Below are positions 34,727-44,497 of a stretch of DNA of 64,000 bases, piece after piece; position 1 is the stretch's first letter; each line of letters starts with the position of its first letter. The translations under genes were made by a program, and so were the position numbers. The notes under the pieces were generated by a model. That model had not been told where the DNA came from. It saw nothing but the letters and a program-made list of their open reading frames with translations, and did no database searches. Location: positions 372,001-436,000 of the forward strand of contig OZ244235.1 of assembly GCA_965217095.1 (NCBI GenBank), written 5' to 3'. The stretch comes from CAYNZV01 sp965217095 (GTDB lineage Bacteria > Latescibacterota > UBA2968 > UBA8231).

Positions 34727-36046
34727 TCAAAACTGATATCCGCTCGATACAAAAAACCGGCTCACTGTGCTCTTCTCGCTGTCGATGCCCTCAACCTGCT
34801 CGAAACTGCCTCTGGTCCACGCGACATCCACTTGAAGCACGCGATCGAAGAGCATTCCAGCTCCGAGGGTGAAATAACGCCGGTCTTGTTTAACGATGAC
34901 GAGGGAATTGGTGTCCGGGTCTACGCTGAGCTCCGCGTTCCTCGGTCCGACGAATGGCAGCGGGTCGCTGTAGAAACCAGCGCGCAGGTCAAGCGTAACC
35001 TGGGGAACCATATACTCAACCCCAACGTGGTAACGGATCACATCCTCGTACTGGGTGTCGAACGTGGCATTCGCCCGCAAATCGTCCTCGTCGCGGCCCT
35101 TGTAGTCGCTCTGTGACCACTCGGCCACATGAGCGCCAACGGACAACAAAACGCCCGGCTGCGGTTCGACGGCAACGCCGGCTCCGAACTGCAACGGCAA
35201 CGAGATCTCGTAGGAATCGTCCTCGATGACGTTCAGGTTGGTATCCGGATCGCTCCCGTCATCGAATTCGATCAGGTTGAAACCCCCGTCCGGTACGGCT
35301 TTGAACGAGTAACTTACGTTGTGTGTCGATCCCGTGGTTACGGTGGCGCCGAAGCGGACCTTTGGATTCTTCACCGAGGACCGAACGTGGGCTCCGAAAG
35401 TGGCACTGAACGAGGTGTCATAGTCATCCAGGAATACGTCCCTGGCAACCCATTTTCGCTCGACGTAATAATCTTCGGTGTCTTCCCAGGTGAACTCGCG
35501 AATATTCTCGTCCTCGCCGGATATGAGGTTTATTGTCAGCCCAAGCGCTACGGCCGGCGACACATCGATCGCACCGGCAAGGGTGATGGCGCCCAACTCC
35601 CCCTCGTGGCTGAAGGTGTTGTCTACTTGAAGACTGTCGATTTCACTGAAGCCCTGAATGCGAACGACCGAATCGAAGTCATTGGTTCTGTTGAACCCCC
35701 CAGCCAATACAAGGCTGCCGCGATAGACGGGGTAGGGGTACACCAAGCCCAACGAACCGAAACTGGTGTTGCTCACCTCGCTTTGCGTCCGGTTAAAACC
35801 CCGCCGGAGTGCTTCGTTGTCAAACGAGTTGCGCAGGAATGCCGCGTAGACCGCTTTATTTTTGATCTGCGTCAGTCCCGCGGGATTCCAGAAAGTTGCG
35901 GTAAAGTCGTCAGCAATGCCGATGTAAGCTCCGCCCATACCCATGGCGCGCACCCCCGGTCCAGAGAAACTGCCGATCAGGCGTTCCTGGCCGCCGACTG
36001 CACCGCACGTCATGACCAGGACGAGCACGAATACCAGCGTCATCAA
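34727..36046 (-). CDS. OmpP1/FadL-type outer-membrane transporter
   Basis: A 439-residue protein with a signal peptide and the FadL-family N-terminal signature GPGVRAMGMGGAYIGIADDFTATFWNPAGL. The rest is strand-rich and ends in an aromatic residue (SSGYQF), as barrels do. Members carry hydrophobic compounds across the outer membrane. Its ATG region overlaps the end of the preceding barrel gene (36043-36046), so the two are coupled. It is the last gene of the operon led by the histidine kinase. Confidence 0.87.
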   Translation of the reverse strand: MMTLVFVLVLVMTCGAVGGQERLIGSFSGPGVRAMGMGGAYIGIADDFTATFWNPAGLTQIKNKAVYAAFLRNSFDNEALRRGFNRTQSEVSNTSFGSLGLVYPYPVYRGSLVLAGGFNRTNDFDSVVRIQGFSEIDSLQVDNTFSHEGELGAITLAGAIDVSPAVALGLTINLISGEDENIREFTWEDTEDYYVERKWVARDVFLDDYDTSFSATFGAHVRSSVKNPKVRFGATVTTGSTHNVSYSFKAVPDGGFNLIEFDDGSDPDTNLNVIEDDSYEISLPLQFGAGVAVEPQPGVLLSVGAHVAEWSQSDYKGRDEDDLRANATFDTQYEDVIRYHVGVEYMVPQVTLDLRAGFYSDPLPFVGPRNAELSVDPDTNSLVIVKQDRRYFTLGAGMLFDRVLQVDVAWTRGSFEQVEGIDSEKSTVSRFFVSSGYQF

Positions 36047-36852
36047 AATCCTTCCGTGTAGAGAACAGACAACTCGCGACTCAAATCGGTTCCACGCACT
36101 CCACTCTTAAGTAGGTTCTTGAGATAGAATCCCAGTGTCAGTTGCGGGATGATGCTCCACCGGACTCCGCCGTTCAGATACCCGTCGCCTGACCCCAACG
36201 ACTGGCCGCTGTTGTCATTGAAGGCAAAGTCATATTCCGCAACAATCACGAGCTCGTCGTTCATGCTCTTGTCGAGTCCGAGCCACGCCGACAGGTCTTC
36301 GTCGCCATCCGCATTTTCACTGCTCAAGTTGAGGCCCCCATGAACGGCGAACTGGCCGAGACCAGAAGCGTAGTTCTTGCTGAGTGCCAGAAACAAACCC
36401 TTCGACTTGATTTGGTATCTCTTGTTTTGATGCGATCCGTAGCCCTGGGTTTCATAACCGACCGCCGCCGCAGGAAGCAGGGTGCTTTCTTCGATCAAAC
36501 GATAGCGTATGCTGGCCTCGACCCGAGGATACCACTCAATCGAGCGATTGCCGATGATCTGCTCGCCCCCAAACGCCAGGCCGATTGTCAGTCGCTTCAG
36601 CGCACCAGCATGTATAGCCGCGGCGAGACCGCCGTTCGGAAACAACCGCAGGTCGAGACCGAAGCGCCCCTTGCTCACCAGGCCGGCCGTCGGGCTATCG
36701 ATCAGGCGGAACAGCTCGGACGCGGCCAACGGACGAGCGATTGCCAGTCCCGAGATCGCGACCAGCACTGGTAGGCAGGTCGCGACCCTTTGGAAGATCG
36801 TCGATTTCAAGTGCGATGTTCTTTTCGAAAACAGGGAGCGGGATCGTCGCAA
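36043..36852 (-). CDS. Outer-membrane beta-barrel protein
   Basis: A 269-residue exported protein with hydrophobic residues about 25-44 as signal and then alternating strands (FGLDLRLFPNGG, LTIGLAFGGEQI, VEASIRYRLIE, VEYDFAF-like segments). It resembles small porin-like proteins of the FCB group, without an assigned function. It lies 14 bp after tsaE and overlaps the FadL-type gene by 4 bp. The upstream part of the frame is long, so the true start may be a later Met. Confidence 0.7.
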   Translation of the reverse strand: MRRSRSLFSKRTSHLKSTIFQRVATCLPVLVAISGLAIARPLAASELFRLIDSPTAGLVSKGRFGLDLRLFPNGGLAAAIHAGALKRLTIGLAFGGEQIIGNRSIEWYPRVEASIRYRLIEESTLLPAAAVGYETQGYGSHQNKRYQIKSKGLFLALSKNYASGLGQFAVHGGLNLSSENADGDEDLSAWLGLDKSMNDELVIVAEYDFAFNDNSGQSLGSGDGYLNGGVRWSIIPQLTLGFYLKNLLKSGVRGTDLSRELSVLYTEGF

Positions 36853-36866
36853 ACTATCGACAGTCC

Positions 36867-37331
36867 CTATGTCTGTGGAGACGATCGGGGAGTCAGGTGT
36901 TTCACAGTAACGCGTCGCTGGTCATCACCCAGGTATTCGAGCTGCACGTCCCGTCGGTTTAGGGGTAAAAGGCCCTCTGCCCGGTCGGCCCATTCTACCA
37001 GACAGATGCCTTTCCCGTAAAAATACTCCTCCGCGCCCAGATCTTCAAGCTCCGTTCTGCTGGTGAGACGGTAAAGATCCAGGTGAAAAACCGTTATGGG
37101 CTGTCCGCCTAGGACTCCCTCGTACTCGTTTGCGAGCACAAATGTGGGGCTGTTTACGTAATCGCAGACCCCAAGTCCCCGGCAGATACCCTGAATCATA
37201 CAGGTCTTGCCGCTGCCCAGATTGCCGGTGAGTGCTATCACATCACCAGCGACGAGCTCGGCGGCGAGTTCCCGGCCCAGTTGTTGGGTCTCTTCGGGCG
37301 AACCGGTCAGCACCGAACCCCTGTCGGGCAT
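36867..37331 (-). CDS. tsaE: tRNA threonylcarbamoyladenosine biosynthesis ATPase TsaE
   Basis: A 154-residue TsaE with P-loop GNLGSGKT at 36-43, NSPTFVLANEYEG and the family motif FHLDLYRL. It supports TsaB/TsaD in making t6A37 in tRNA. It sits 6 bp after the PorX-like gene. I recall the same neighbourhood in Bacteroidota, which supports an FCB-type origin. Confidence 0.93.
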   Translation of the reverse strand: MPDRGSVLTGSPEETQQLGRELAAELVAGDVIALTGNLGSGKTCMIQGICRGLGVCDYVNSPTFVLANEYEGVLGGQPITVFHLDLYRLTSRTELEDLGAEEYFYGKGICLVEWADRAEGLLPLNRRDVQLEYLGDDQRRVTVKHLTPRSSPQT

Positions 37332-37337
37332 GGCGGA

Positions 37338-38897
37338 CTATTTCGGGTCCAAGATAGCGACCGGAAGAATGAGCTCGTCCAGCGATATGCCACCGTGTTG
37401 GAAGCTATCTTTGTACTGGCGCTGATACTCGTTGAAGTTGGTGGGATAGACGAAGTAGAAGTCGTCTTTGGCGATAGCGAAGGTCGATCCCAGCCCCAGC
37501 TGCGGCAAACCGAACTGTGGCGGATCGTCGATGAACACGGCCTCTTTCTTATCGCACCGTAGATTCTTGCCGTATTTGTAGCGCAGATTTGTGGAAGTCT
37601 GCCGATCACCATGCACGACGCTGGCCCTCGTTCCGCGAATGGCGCCATGATCGGTAGTCAAAACTACAGTAGCGTCCAACTGCGCGATCTGCTGCAAGGC
37701 AGCATACAACGAAGAATGTTCGAACCACGAGTGCACAAGCGATCTGAACGCACCCTCATCGGGAGCGATCTCCTTCAGCAGGTCGGATTGGGCTCTACCG
37801 TGAACCAGCATGTCGAGGAAGTTGTAAACGACGCAGACCAGCGGCACGCTGTTCAGTGATGGAACACGGCGAGCGAAATTGTTTCCTTCGTTGACGTCCA
37901 GAACCTTGGTATAATGGGTTGACTTGAGCTTCAACCCCAGCTCGGCCAGTTGATCGTCGATAAATTGATGTTCGTGGCGGTTCAGACTGTGCTCGTTGTC
38001 CTGCGCCGATTGCCAGATATCCGAGTATTTCTGCTCTATTTCGCTCGGGAACAACCCACTGAAGATTGAATTGCGGGAAAAGGGAGTAGCCGATGGCACA
38101 ATCGAATAGTGATACGAGCGTTTAATGTTGAAAAGCTCGGATAGAAGCGGCTCCATGATCATCCAGTGATCGAGCCGCAGACAATCGACGACGATGAAGA
38201 ACACCTGCCTTCCGCGCTCCAGCAGCGGATGTACGAACTCGGGAACGATATCGACGGAAAGGGGCGGAGAGTCCTCCTCGCTCTGAACCCAACTGACGTA
38301 GTTGCGTTCGATGAAGCGCCCAAACTCGTGATTGCACTCCTTTTTCTGATCCTCGATCATTTGATTTAACTGCCGGTCACCCAGGTGAGCGATCTCTATT
38401 TCCCATTCGGAAATGAGGCGATGGATGTTGATCCACGTCTGCCAGGTAATTTTTTCGCCTAGCCACGCGTTTATCTGGCTCGCTTTCGAAACGTAGGTCT
38501 GTCCCGCTTGACTCTGGCGAATCTGCCGAGCGTCTAGAATCTTCTTGCATGCCAGGAAAATCTGACTCGGATTGACCGGCTTGGTCAGATAGTCGTCGAT
38601 GCGGCGGCCGATGGCTTCGTTCATCAATCGCTCTTCTTCATTCTTGGTAATCATGATAACCGGAACGTTGGGATCGAGGGCCTTGATCTGCTCAAGGGTC
38701 GACAGGCCGTCCAATCCCGGCATCATCTCGTCCAGCAGGACGATGTCGAACTGTTCGTTCTGCATCAGAGCGATGGCATCTTCACCGTTGGTGACCGGGG
38801 TTACGGCGAAACCCTTCTCGTCCAGGAAGAGATGGTGGGAGCGCAAGAGATCGATTTCGTCGTCGGCCCAGAGAATTCTGCGTTTGGTTGCTTCCAT
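37338..38897 (-). CDS. porX: PorX-like response regulator with PglZ (alkaline phosphatase-fold) output domain
   Basis: A 519-residue protein. The N-terminal receiver has acidic residues ADDE at 11-14 and phospho-acceptor Asp56 in VLLDEMMPG. A linker leads to a PglZ/alkaline-phosphatase-superfamily domain with VVDCLRLDHW near residues 230-240 and TTDHGAI further on. This is the architecture of PorX, which in Porphyromonas hydrolyses oligonucleotides and controls type IX secretion. No type IX secretion gene is visible here. It follows a histidine kinase gene by 23 bp and precedes tsaE by 6 bp. Confidence 0.88.
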   Translation of the reverse strand: MEATKRRILWADDEIDLLRSHHLFLDEKGFAVTPVTNGEDAIALMQNEQFDIVLLDEMMPGLDGLSTLEQIKALDPNVPVIMITKNEEERLMNEAIGRRIDDYLTKPVNPSQIFLACKKILDARQIRQSQAGQTYVSKASQINAWLGEKITWQTWINIHRLISEWEIEIAHLGDRQLNQMIEDQKKECNHEFGRFIERNYVSWVQSEEDSPPLSVDIVPEFVHPLLERGRQVFFIVVDCLRLDHWMIMEPLLSELFNIKRSYHYSIVPSATPFSRNSIFSGLFPSEIEQKYSDIWQSAQDNEHSLNRHEHQFIDDQLAELGLKLKSTHYTKVLDVNEGNNFARRVPSLNSVPLVCVVYNFLDMLVHGRAQSDLLKEIAPDEGAFRSLVHSWFEHSSLYAALQQIAQLDATVVLTTDHGAIRGTRASVVHGDRQTSTNLRYKYGKNLRCDKKEAVFIDDPPQFGLPQLGLGSTFAIAKDDFYFVYPTNFNEYQRQYKDSFQHGGISLDELILPVAILDPK

Positions 38898-38920
38898 TGG
38901 AGAAATGAACCTTTCGGTTG

Positions 38921-40699
38921 TTAGCCCGGGGGCAAGTTTATTTCAATCACCGTACCTTCGTCCGGTGTACTCCTCGCGATGGCTATTTTCCCCTTGTGAT
39001 ACTCCTCTACTATGCGTTTGACAAATGCCAATCCCAGGCCCCAACCGCGCTTCTTCGTGCTGAACCCGGGTTCGAATACTCTGCTCACATTCTCCGCGGA
39101 GATTCCACAGCCGTTGTCTTGAAAAGTGATATTGACACCATTGTCATCATCGGCGGGCCGAACCCGCACTTCGATTTCACCCGGTTTGCGGCCGATGGCG
39201 TCCATGGCATTCTTGAACAAATTCTCGAAAACCCAGCTCATTAGCTCGGCGTTCAGCGGTACTGCTGGCAGCTCATCTCCACGATCGATGCGGATCTGAT
39301 GTTTGCCGAACTGCGGTCCGCGGTCACGGAAATAGGTAATGGTCTCCTCCAAAACCGTTCCCACGTCCGCCAATCTTAGCTCGGGCACCGATCCTATTTG
39401 GCTGAATCGGGAAGCGATCTTGCCGAGACGCCCCATGTCCTTCTGCATTTCGCCGATCATGCGGCGAATCTGCTCCAATCTTTTGGGCGAATCCCGATTC
39501 GGATCGATTTCACTTTGAATCAACTCCAACCAACCTGAAATGGAGGAAAGGGGTGTCCCAAGCTGATGGGCCGTCTCTTTGGCCATTCCGACCCAGATGG
39601 AACGCTGCTCACTGCGACGGATGTTGCGAAACCCGACGTAGCCGATGAGCAGGAACAGCAACAGCACGCCGATCTGAATGAAGGGCGCCAGGGTAATACG
39701 GCTGAGCAAATGAGAATCGCCGTAGTGAATGAAGTTGCGATAGGTTGACGTTATCTCGAACGCAAGGGGTGCATGATCTGAAGCAATCCGGCGCACCGCT
39801 TCGGCAACTGTCTGCACCGAGGTCGCGGTGGAATCGCCCGTGGCAGGGAGGTTGTCACCGCGCCAGGCGACTACTTCGTTGAGCGTGTCGGTGACGATCA
39901 GATCTTTCCCGTCGAAGTGAACGTAGCTGCGCCCGTTCGACCCGATTTCGAACTCCAGCGGTTCGCTCTCCGCCGCCAGCTTCAGTTTCAGCCGCTGCAC
40001 AACACCAAGTGCGACGGTGGAAGAATCGTCCTCAGCTGGCAGGTCCGTGCCGCGCCAGGCGACGACCCGATTGTTACTGTCGAGAACGATCATGTTGCTG
40101 GAATCGTGGAGCAACTTGCCAAGGGAGGTGGCTGAAATCTCGAAAGGGATAGGGGCGTTCTTCGCGTCCATCTTCTTGATCGCGGAGCGCAGCTCTTCCT
40201 GCGCGGTAACGGAGTGGTCGTTCGGTTCGGGAAGCCCTTCGCCTTTCCAGTTGAGTATTTCGCCCCTGTAGTCGGTAAATATGATCGGGAAATCGCCCCG
40301 GGGATTGGTCAGTACTTCCCGGAAGATCAGCTCGGTTTGTTCTCCGGTGGCCAGCGGTGAGGCGGCAAACGCGTACAAATCGGCATACAGTTTCACGCGA
40401 CCGCGTTCGCCGTCGCGAAACTCACGGATTATCGATTCGTTGTACAACAAGAAAGCGAGTATTGCTACGATGCTGCCGACGAAGATATACGCTCTGAAGG
40501 TGGGCGTCAGACCCAGCGAGGATAGGCTCTCTAGATTCCACCGCGGCCACATCCATCGGCGGCGGTCGGTTTGAGCCGAAGTGGGGGCGCGAACGGCAGC
40601 TGGAGAAAGGGTTTCGCCCACCTCCTCCAAAGGAGCTTTCTGCCGGCGTCGCCGACGCTTGACTTCTGCGGTTGAGGACGGCGTCTCTGACTCATTCAT
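38921..40699 (-). CDS. Membrane sensor histidine kinase
   Basis: A 592-residue kinase. There is a basic N-terminal tail (VKRRRRRQK), a transmembrane helix near residues 68-90, a long extracytoplasmic sensor region with a repeated element (NMIVLDSNNRVVAWRGTDLP and DLIVTDTLNEVVAWRGDNLP), and a second helix. The HisKA domain has ETAHQLGTPLSSISGW and the ATPase domain has FENLFKNAMDAIG, DNGCGI and GWGLGLAFVK. It is the probable partner of the PorX-like regulator encoded 23 bp downstream. ATG 40699 is chosen over 40780 because the upstream residues look non-coding. Confidence 0.88.
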   Translation of the reverse strand: MNESETPSSTAEVKRRRRRQKAPLEEVGETLSPAAVRAPTSAQTDRRRWMWPRWNLESLSSLGLTPTFRAYIFVGSIVAILAFLLYNESIIREFRDGERGRVKLYADLYAFAASPLATGEQTELIFREVLTNPRGDFPIIFTDYRGEILNWKGEGLPEPNDHSVTAQEELRSAIKKMDAKNAPIPFEISATSLGKLLHDSSNMIVLDSNNRVVAWRGTDLPAEDDSSTVALGVVQRLKLKLAAESEPLEFEIGSNGRSYVHFDGKDLIVTDTLNEVVAWRGDNLPATGDSTATSVQTVAEAVRRIASDHAPLAFEITSTYRNFIHYGDSHLLSRITLAPFIQIGVLLLFLLIGYVGFRNIRRSEQRSIWVGMAKETAHQLGTPLSSISGWLELIQSEIDPNRDSPKRLEQIRRMIGEMQKDMGRLGKIASRFSQIGSVPELRLADVGTVLEETITYFRDRGPQFGKHQIRIDRGDELPAVPLNAELMSWVFENLFKNAMDAIGRKPGEIEVRVRPADDDNGVNITFQDNGCGISAENVSRVFEPGFSTKKRGWGLGLAFVKRIVEEYHKGKIAIARSTPDEGTVIEINLPPG

Positions 40700-40874
40700 A
40701 GAGCATCTGCAATAAGCCGTCCACTTTGTATGGCTCGTTCCTTTGTCGTATACTTCCCCCGACGTTCTTCCCGTGGCCAATCACGGCCAAGATTTTCTCA
40801 AAAGTAACACACCGCCAATATCTCTGATACACAAAGACTCGCTACATATCGCGGTGGTTCCACCCGATCGGCTC

Positions 40875-41819
40875 ATGTCCCCAGCCATTCTCACTATCGT
40901 CATATTCTCCATCTTTCTTAGCGGCGCTTCTGCCGACGTCCCGGATGGCAACCCCGACAACGACGGGTCCCTCGTCAAAAAGGCAGTCCGATTCGACCGG
41001 ATCGCGTTGATTGCAGGCGGGGCCGCCACCTTTCGTTATCTGGGTTACCGTTACGTGGACCGAGCTTGGTACCAAGGTCAGAAACAGGACGAGATCCGTT
41101 GGATCAACGACTGGGGGGGCGACACCTACCTCAACCTCGACAAGTGGGGCCATTTCATGGGAGGCGCGGTGCTCGCTCAAACCCTTACCGAAGCGCTCCA
41201 CTGGAGCGGGTTCACACCTCCCACGGCCGCGATCCTGGGAACGGCAACGAGCTGGGCGGCGTTGCTCGAAGTCGAAATGCGGGACGCTCATTTCGATCAA
41301 TGGGGATTCAGCATCCCGGATTTCGTTGCCAACAGCGTGGGCGCCAGTGTGCCGCTCGTCCACAACCTGTGGCCCGCGACTCAGATTGTGCGCTTCAAAT
41401 TCAGCTACATACCTTCACCATTGTACCTCGACAACGAAGAAAGGGCCGCGGAAAATCGTGCACATATCGGACATCTTATCGATGACTACGAGGGTATGAC
41501 GTTCTGGCTGTCGCTAGCAGTAGAGCCGCTGCTCAAGGGGCGCGCCAAGGAGTTATGGCCGGATTTTCTCGGAGTCGCCGTCGGTTACGGCGCCAACGGG
41601 CTCCACGGTAGCAACGTGAAGAGCAAAGGACCCAACAGATTCTATCGGGATAGACCTAACGCCCGTTCCGAGCTGTTCCTGACGCTGGACTATGATGCCC
41701 GCTATCTGCCAAGGTCTGGACGTGTGTGGGGATTTTTCAAAGAGCAGCTCAATTGGCTGCACTTTCCGGCGCCAACGGTACGGTTCTATCCCGACCTTCG
41801 GTTCTATCTGATTTTTTGA
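40875..41819 (+). CDS. DUF2279-type exported protein
   Basis: A 314-residue protein with a signal peptide (MSPAILTIVIFSIFLSGASA) and the DUF2279/YfiM-like segment LDKWGHFMGGAVLAQTLTEAL followed by GFSIPDFVANSVGASVP. The C-terminal half is strand-rich (RSELFLTLDYDARYLP, TVRFYPDLRFYLIF). Its function is unknown; it is probably envelope-associated. It is divergent from the histidine kinase operon. Confidence 0.78.
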   Translation: MSPAILTIVIFSIFLSGASADVPDGNPDNDGSLVKKAVRFDRIALIAGGAATFRYLGYRYVDRAWYQGQKQDEIRWINDWGGDTYLNLDKWGHFMGGAVLAQTLTEALHWSGFTPPTAAILGTATSWAALLEVEMRDAHFDQWGFSIPDFVANSVGASVPLVHNLWPATQIVRFKFSYIPSPLYLDNEERAAENRAHIGHLIDDYEGMTFWLSLAVEPLLKGRAKELWPDFLGVAVGYGANGLHGSNVKSKGPNRFYRDRPNARSELFLTLDYDARYLPRSGRVWGFFKEQLNWLHFPAPTVRFYPDLRFYLIF

Positions 41820-41853
41820 AGGATTGTCGGTCCAGTCGCTCGAACCGAGAAGG

Positions 41854-41901
41854 TCATTGCAGCAGCGAAAGGACGCGCTCGATATTTAGGTCTGCTTCTA
41901 G
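41854..41901 (-). other. Severed 3' end of the flagellin gene
   Basis: On the minus strand these bases read L-EADLNIERVLSLLQ-stop, in frame with the flagellin at 43535-44323 once the IS1380 copy and one CTAG duplication are removed. The ending VLSLLQ is the classic flagellin C-terminus (LLR/LLG/LLQ). Confidence 0.88.
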
Positions 41902-43539
41902 CCTGAATTATTCATGAATCCGCACCAAGCGGACGAATTCGATGCGCTGGTCAATGGCTGGACGTTTTGGTAGCGGGTTGATCGAGTGCTGTCGGTCGTC
42001 GAGGTGTTGTCTCTGGAGATCTGAGCCTCGTTTGGATGTCATTGGGACAGTCGGGCCCCTTAGTAGAGCGTGTGCGTGGCTGTGGTGGGCGACATCGCAA
42101 AGCATTATGAGGTATCGAGGTTGAGGACGACGGTCCGCATCAGATCCTTGAGCGGGTACGATGTCGGAAAGTGAAAACGGACCTTGGTGGCTTGCTCCCG
42201 CACTCGGGCGCCGACTTTGAGCACGCGGAGTTGGATCGTGTCAAAGTTAGACGTCGTCCATTGAGTGCCGCGCATGCCAATCTGTTGGATTGTGTGCAGC
42301 AGCACGTAGGCCGCGCTGTGCAGGAAGAGGCGAAATTGGTTGGCCGAGAATCGGTGGCAGGAGGTGCGGTCGGACTGCAAGTAGGTCTTGTGATTCTTGA
42401 TGAAGCCTTCCGACCGTCCGCGAGCGCAGTAGACCTTCTCATATAGAAACTCGGGGGTGCGGTTGCGGATATTGGTCACCACGAAGCGCGGGTTGGCTTT
42501 GCGCTGCGTGATCTCGGCCTTGTAGATAATCTGGCGCGGTCGGGGCCAGCTCTTGGCCTGATACTCGAAGCGGTCAAAAAGCCGCACCGGTTCATCGCTC
42601 TGCTCGGCCAGCGCCGCCGTCAGCTCCATCAGCGGTTCGCCGAGGGCTTTGAGCTTGTTGTTGAGCGCCTGTCCCAGAATGAAATCAATACCGTATCCGT
42701 CGCACAGGTCGTGCACCTCAGGGGTGCTGAAGTGCGAGTCGCCTCGTAAGGTGATCTTCGTCTTCGGCCACACCATGATCAAATGATCCAACACGCGTTT
42801 GAGGATGGCTGCCGCCTCTCGGCCTCGCATTCTACGACCGGGTCGCAGCAGGGTCGTGATCAACTTGCCCGACTCCCCTTCGTAGAGATGGACCGGCAGA
42901 TAGCAATACTCGTCATAGTAGGCATGGAACAACGTCAGTTGCTGTGCGCCGTGCGTCGGATCGTCCGTGTCGTCGATGTCTATAGTCAGCTTCTTGGGCG
43001 GCTGGTCGTAAGACTCAATGAATATTTCCAGCACCGCGAGCCCGATGCGATACAGATCCGAGCGGCTGACACTGTTTTCCAAACGAGACATGGTCGGTTG
43101 ACTGGCCAAATCGTCTCCTGTCAGGGGCAGACGGTCGCACGCGGTTTTCAGACCCGGATCGCAACGCAGGTCGTCACTGTCATTGGCGTCCTCGTACCCA
43201 CAGGCGATCTGGAATACGCGCTGCCGGATGAGGTCAGTATACGTATGGTCGATATAGCTTTGATGTCGCCGATCCGACATCGCCGCCACGATTCGGTCGA
43301 CGATCCCGGTGCGGGCTTCCGCCTGTCGCAGAAGCAGGGCGCCCCCATCGCTGGTGGTCGTGCCACCGTCAAAATCAGCTTCGATCATCTTGCCCGAGAT
43401 GTTTGCAAACGACAGCGTAATCTGCGAAGTTTCCATCTGCGGTGGTCCTCTTGATTGGTTGTTGTTTGTGGCTAACCCTAACATAGGGAAAAACAACCAG
43501 TTGTACAGAGAATCACCGCATTTTTATGAATAATTCAGG
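41902..43539 (-). mobile_element. IS1380-family insertion sequence, copy 1 (1638 bp)
   Basis: The inverted ends begin CCTGAATTATTCAT on both sides. The element is flanked by CTAG at 41898-41901 and 43540-43543, a 4-bp target duplication as expected for IS1380. It carries one transposase gene. About 200 bases at the left end are non-coding. It is inserted in the 3' part of a flagellin gene. Confidence 0.95.
42105..43496 (-). CDS. IS1380 family transposase (copy 1)
   Basis: A 463-residue DDE transposase with the N-terminal FDGGTTTSDGGALLLR motif, LTIDIDDTDDPTHG containing a catalytic Asp, LRGDSHFSTPEV with the second, and the C-terminal RFHFPTSYPLKDL. It differs from copy 2 at about a dozen residues (for example KMIEADFDGGTTT against KKIEADFDGGMTT). 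An in-frame ATG at 43436 (METSQ) may be the true start. The gene appears intact. Confidence 0.95.
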   Translation of the reverse strand: MFFPMLGLATNNNQSRGPPQMETSQITLSFANISGKMIEADFDGGTTTSDGGALLLRQAEARTGIVDRIVAAMSDRRHQSYIDHTYTDLIRQRVFQIACGYEDANDSDDLRCDPGLKTACDRLPLTGDDLASQPTMSRLENSVSRSDLYRIGLAVLEIFIESYDQPPKKLTIDIDDTDDPTHGAQQLTLFHAYYDEYCYLPVHLYEGESGKLITTLLRPGRRMRGREAAAILKRVLDHLIMVWPKTKITLRGDSHFSTPEVHDLCDGYGIDFILGQALNNKLKALGEPLMELTAALAEQSDEPVRLFDRFEYQAKSWPRPRQIIYKAEITQRKANPRFVVTNIRNRTPEFLYEKVYCARGRSEGFIKNHKTYLQSDRTSCHRFSANQFRLFLHSAAYVLLHTIQQIGMRGTQWTTSNFDTIQLRVLKVGARVREQATKVRFHFPTSYPLKDLMRTVVLNLDTS

Positions 43540-44323
43540 CTAGGGCGAAGCTGGTTGCCGTTTGAGCGAGAATCTGCGAGCTGCTCAACCTGGTGACCGC
43601 CTTGGCCAGATCAACGTCGCGGATGGAGGACTCGGAGTCACTCATTCTCTCGATTACGCGAGCCGACGTGTTCATGGCCATCTCCAAACGACCCTGAAAC
43701 GCACCGATGCGATTGCGCTCACTGATGACGACGCGAAGAGCATTTTGTAATGCGGGCAGGGCTGCCTGAGCATCCGGAACAGTGTTTATGGATGTCGTGC
43801 CGATATTCAGTTTCGGACCGGAAGCCCGCATATCGTCGATAGTTACCCGCGAGATGTCGTTGCTGGTCTCGGTGGGACCCGTCTGAATGAGGAACACGTT
43901 CGGTTCCTTTAGCAGGACAACCCCGTTGTAGGTCGTCGACTCAGCGATTCGATCGATCTCCAGCTTTAGCTGCTGGAATTCCTGATTGATATTGCGCCGA
44001 TCGACGTCGTTGTAGGTTAGGCTAGCGGACTGGGCGGCGAGGCTGCTCATGCGCCGAATCATGTTGGTGATCTCGCCCATGGAGCCATCGGCAACCTGCA
44101 ACATGCTGGTGCTCTGCTGGATGTTGCGAGTGCCCTCGGACAGGGCTGCGATCTCAGATTTTATTCCGTTGGCAAGAGCGAGACTGGCAGGATCGTCGCT
44201 GGAGCGATCCACCCGACGTCCAGAGGCGAGCTGCCTAATCTGCTTGGCGCTCTCCGCCGCGTGAAGAGAGAGATTTCGGTGAATTTGCTTGAGATGGGCG
44301 TTGTGATTGATTCTTGCCGGCAT
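43535..44323 (-). pseudogene. fliC: Flagellin, C-terminus cut off by IS1380
   Basis: The flagellin N-terminal D0/D1 region is clear (INHNAHLKQIHRNLSLHAAESAKQI, RSSDDPASLALANGIKSEI, QQSTSMLQVADG) and so is C-terminal D1 (NRIGAFQGRLEMAMN, SSIRDVDLAKAVTRLSSSQILAQTATSFAL). ATG 44323 has GGAGG 4 bases upstream. The frame now enters the IS and stops after one Ala, giving 262 residues. Removing the IS restores EADLNIERVLSLLQ and a 275-residue protein. The lost segment is the end of the D0 helix, needed in other bacteria for assembly. No other flagellar gene is in the window. Confidence 0.92.
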
Positions 44324-44497
44324 GGCTCCTCCGCAGTCGAAATGGTTCGATCGCTTCAATAGCAAAGCCTATACCACGGCCAAGCCGTGGCAGTAAAACC
44401 AAAAAAATCAATCAGTTATAGCGGAACATAACGGTGTTACGAAGGGAGCGAGAACGGACAGAATTTCCGCGACGGCCAGAATCGCCGCCGCCGCGAG

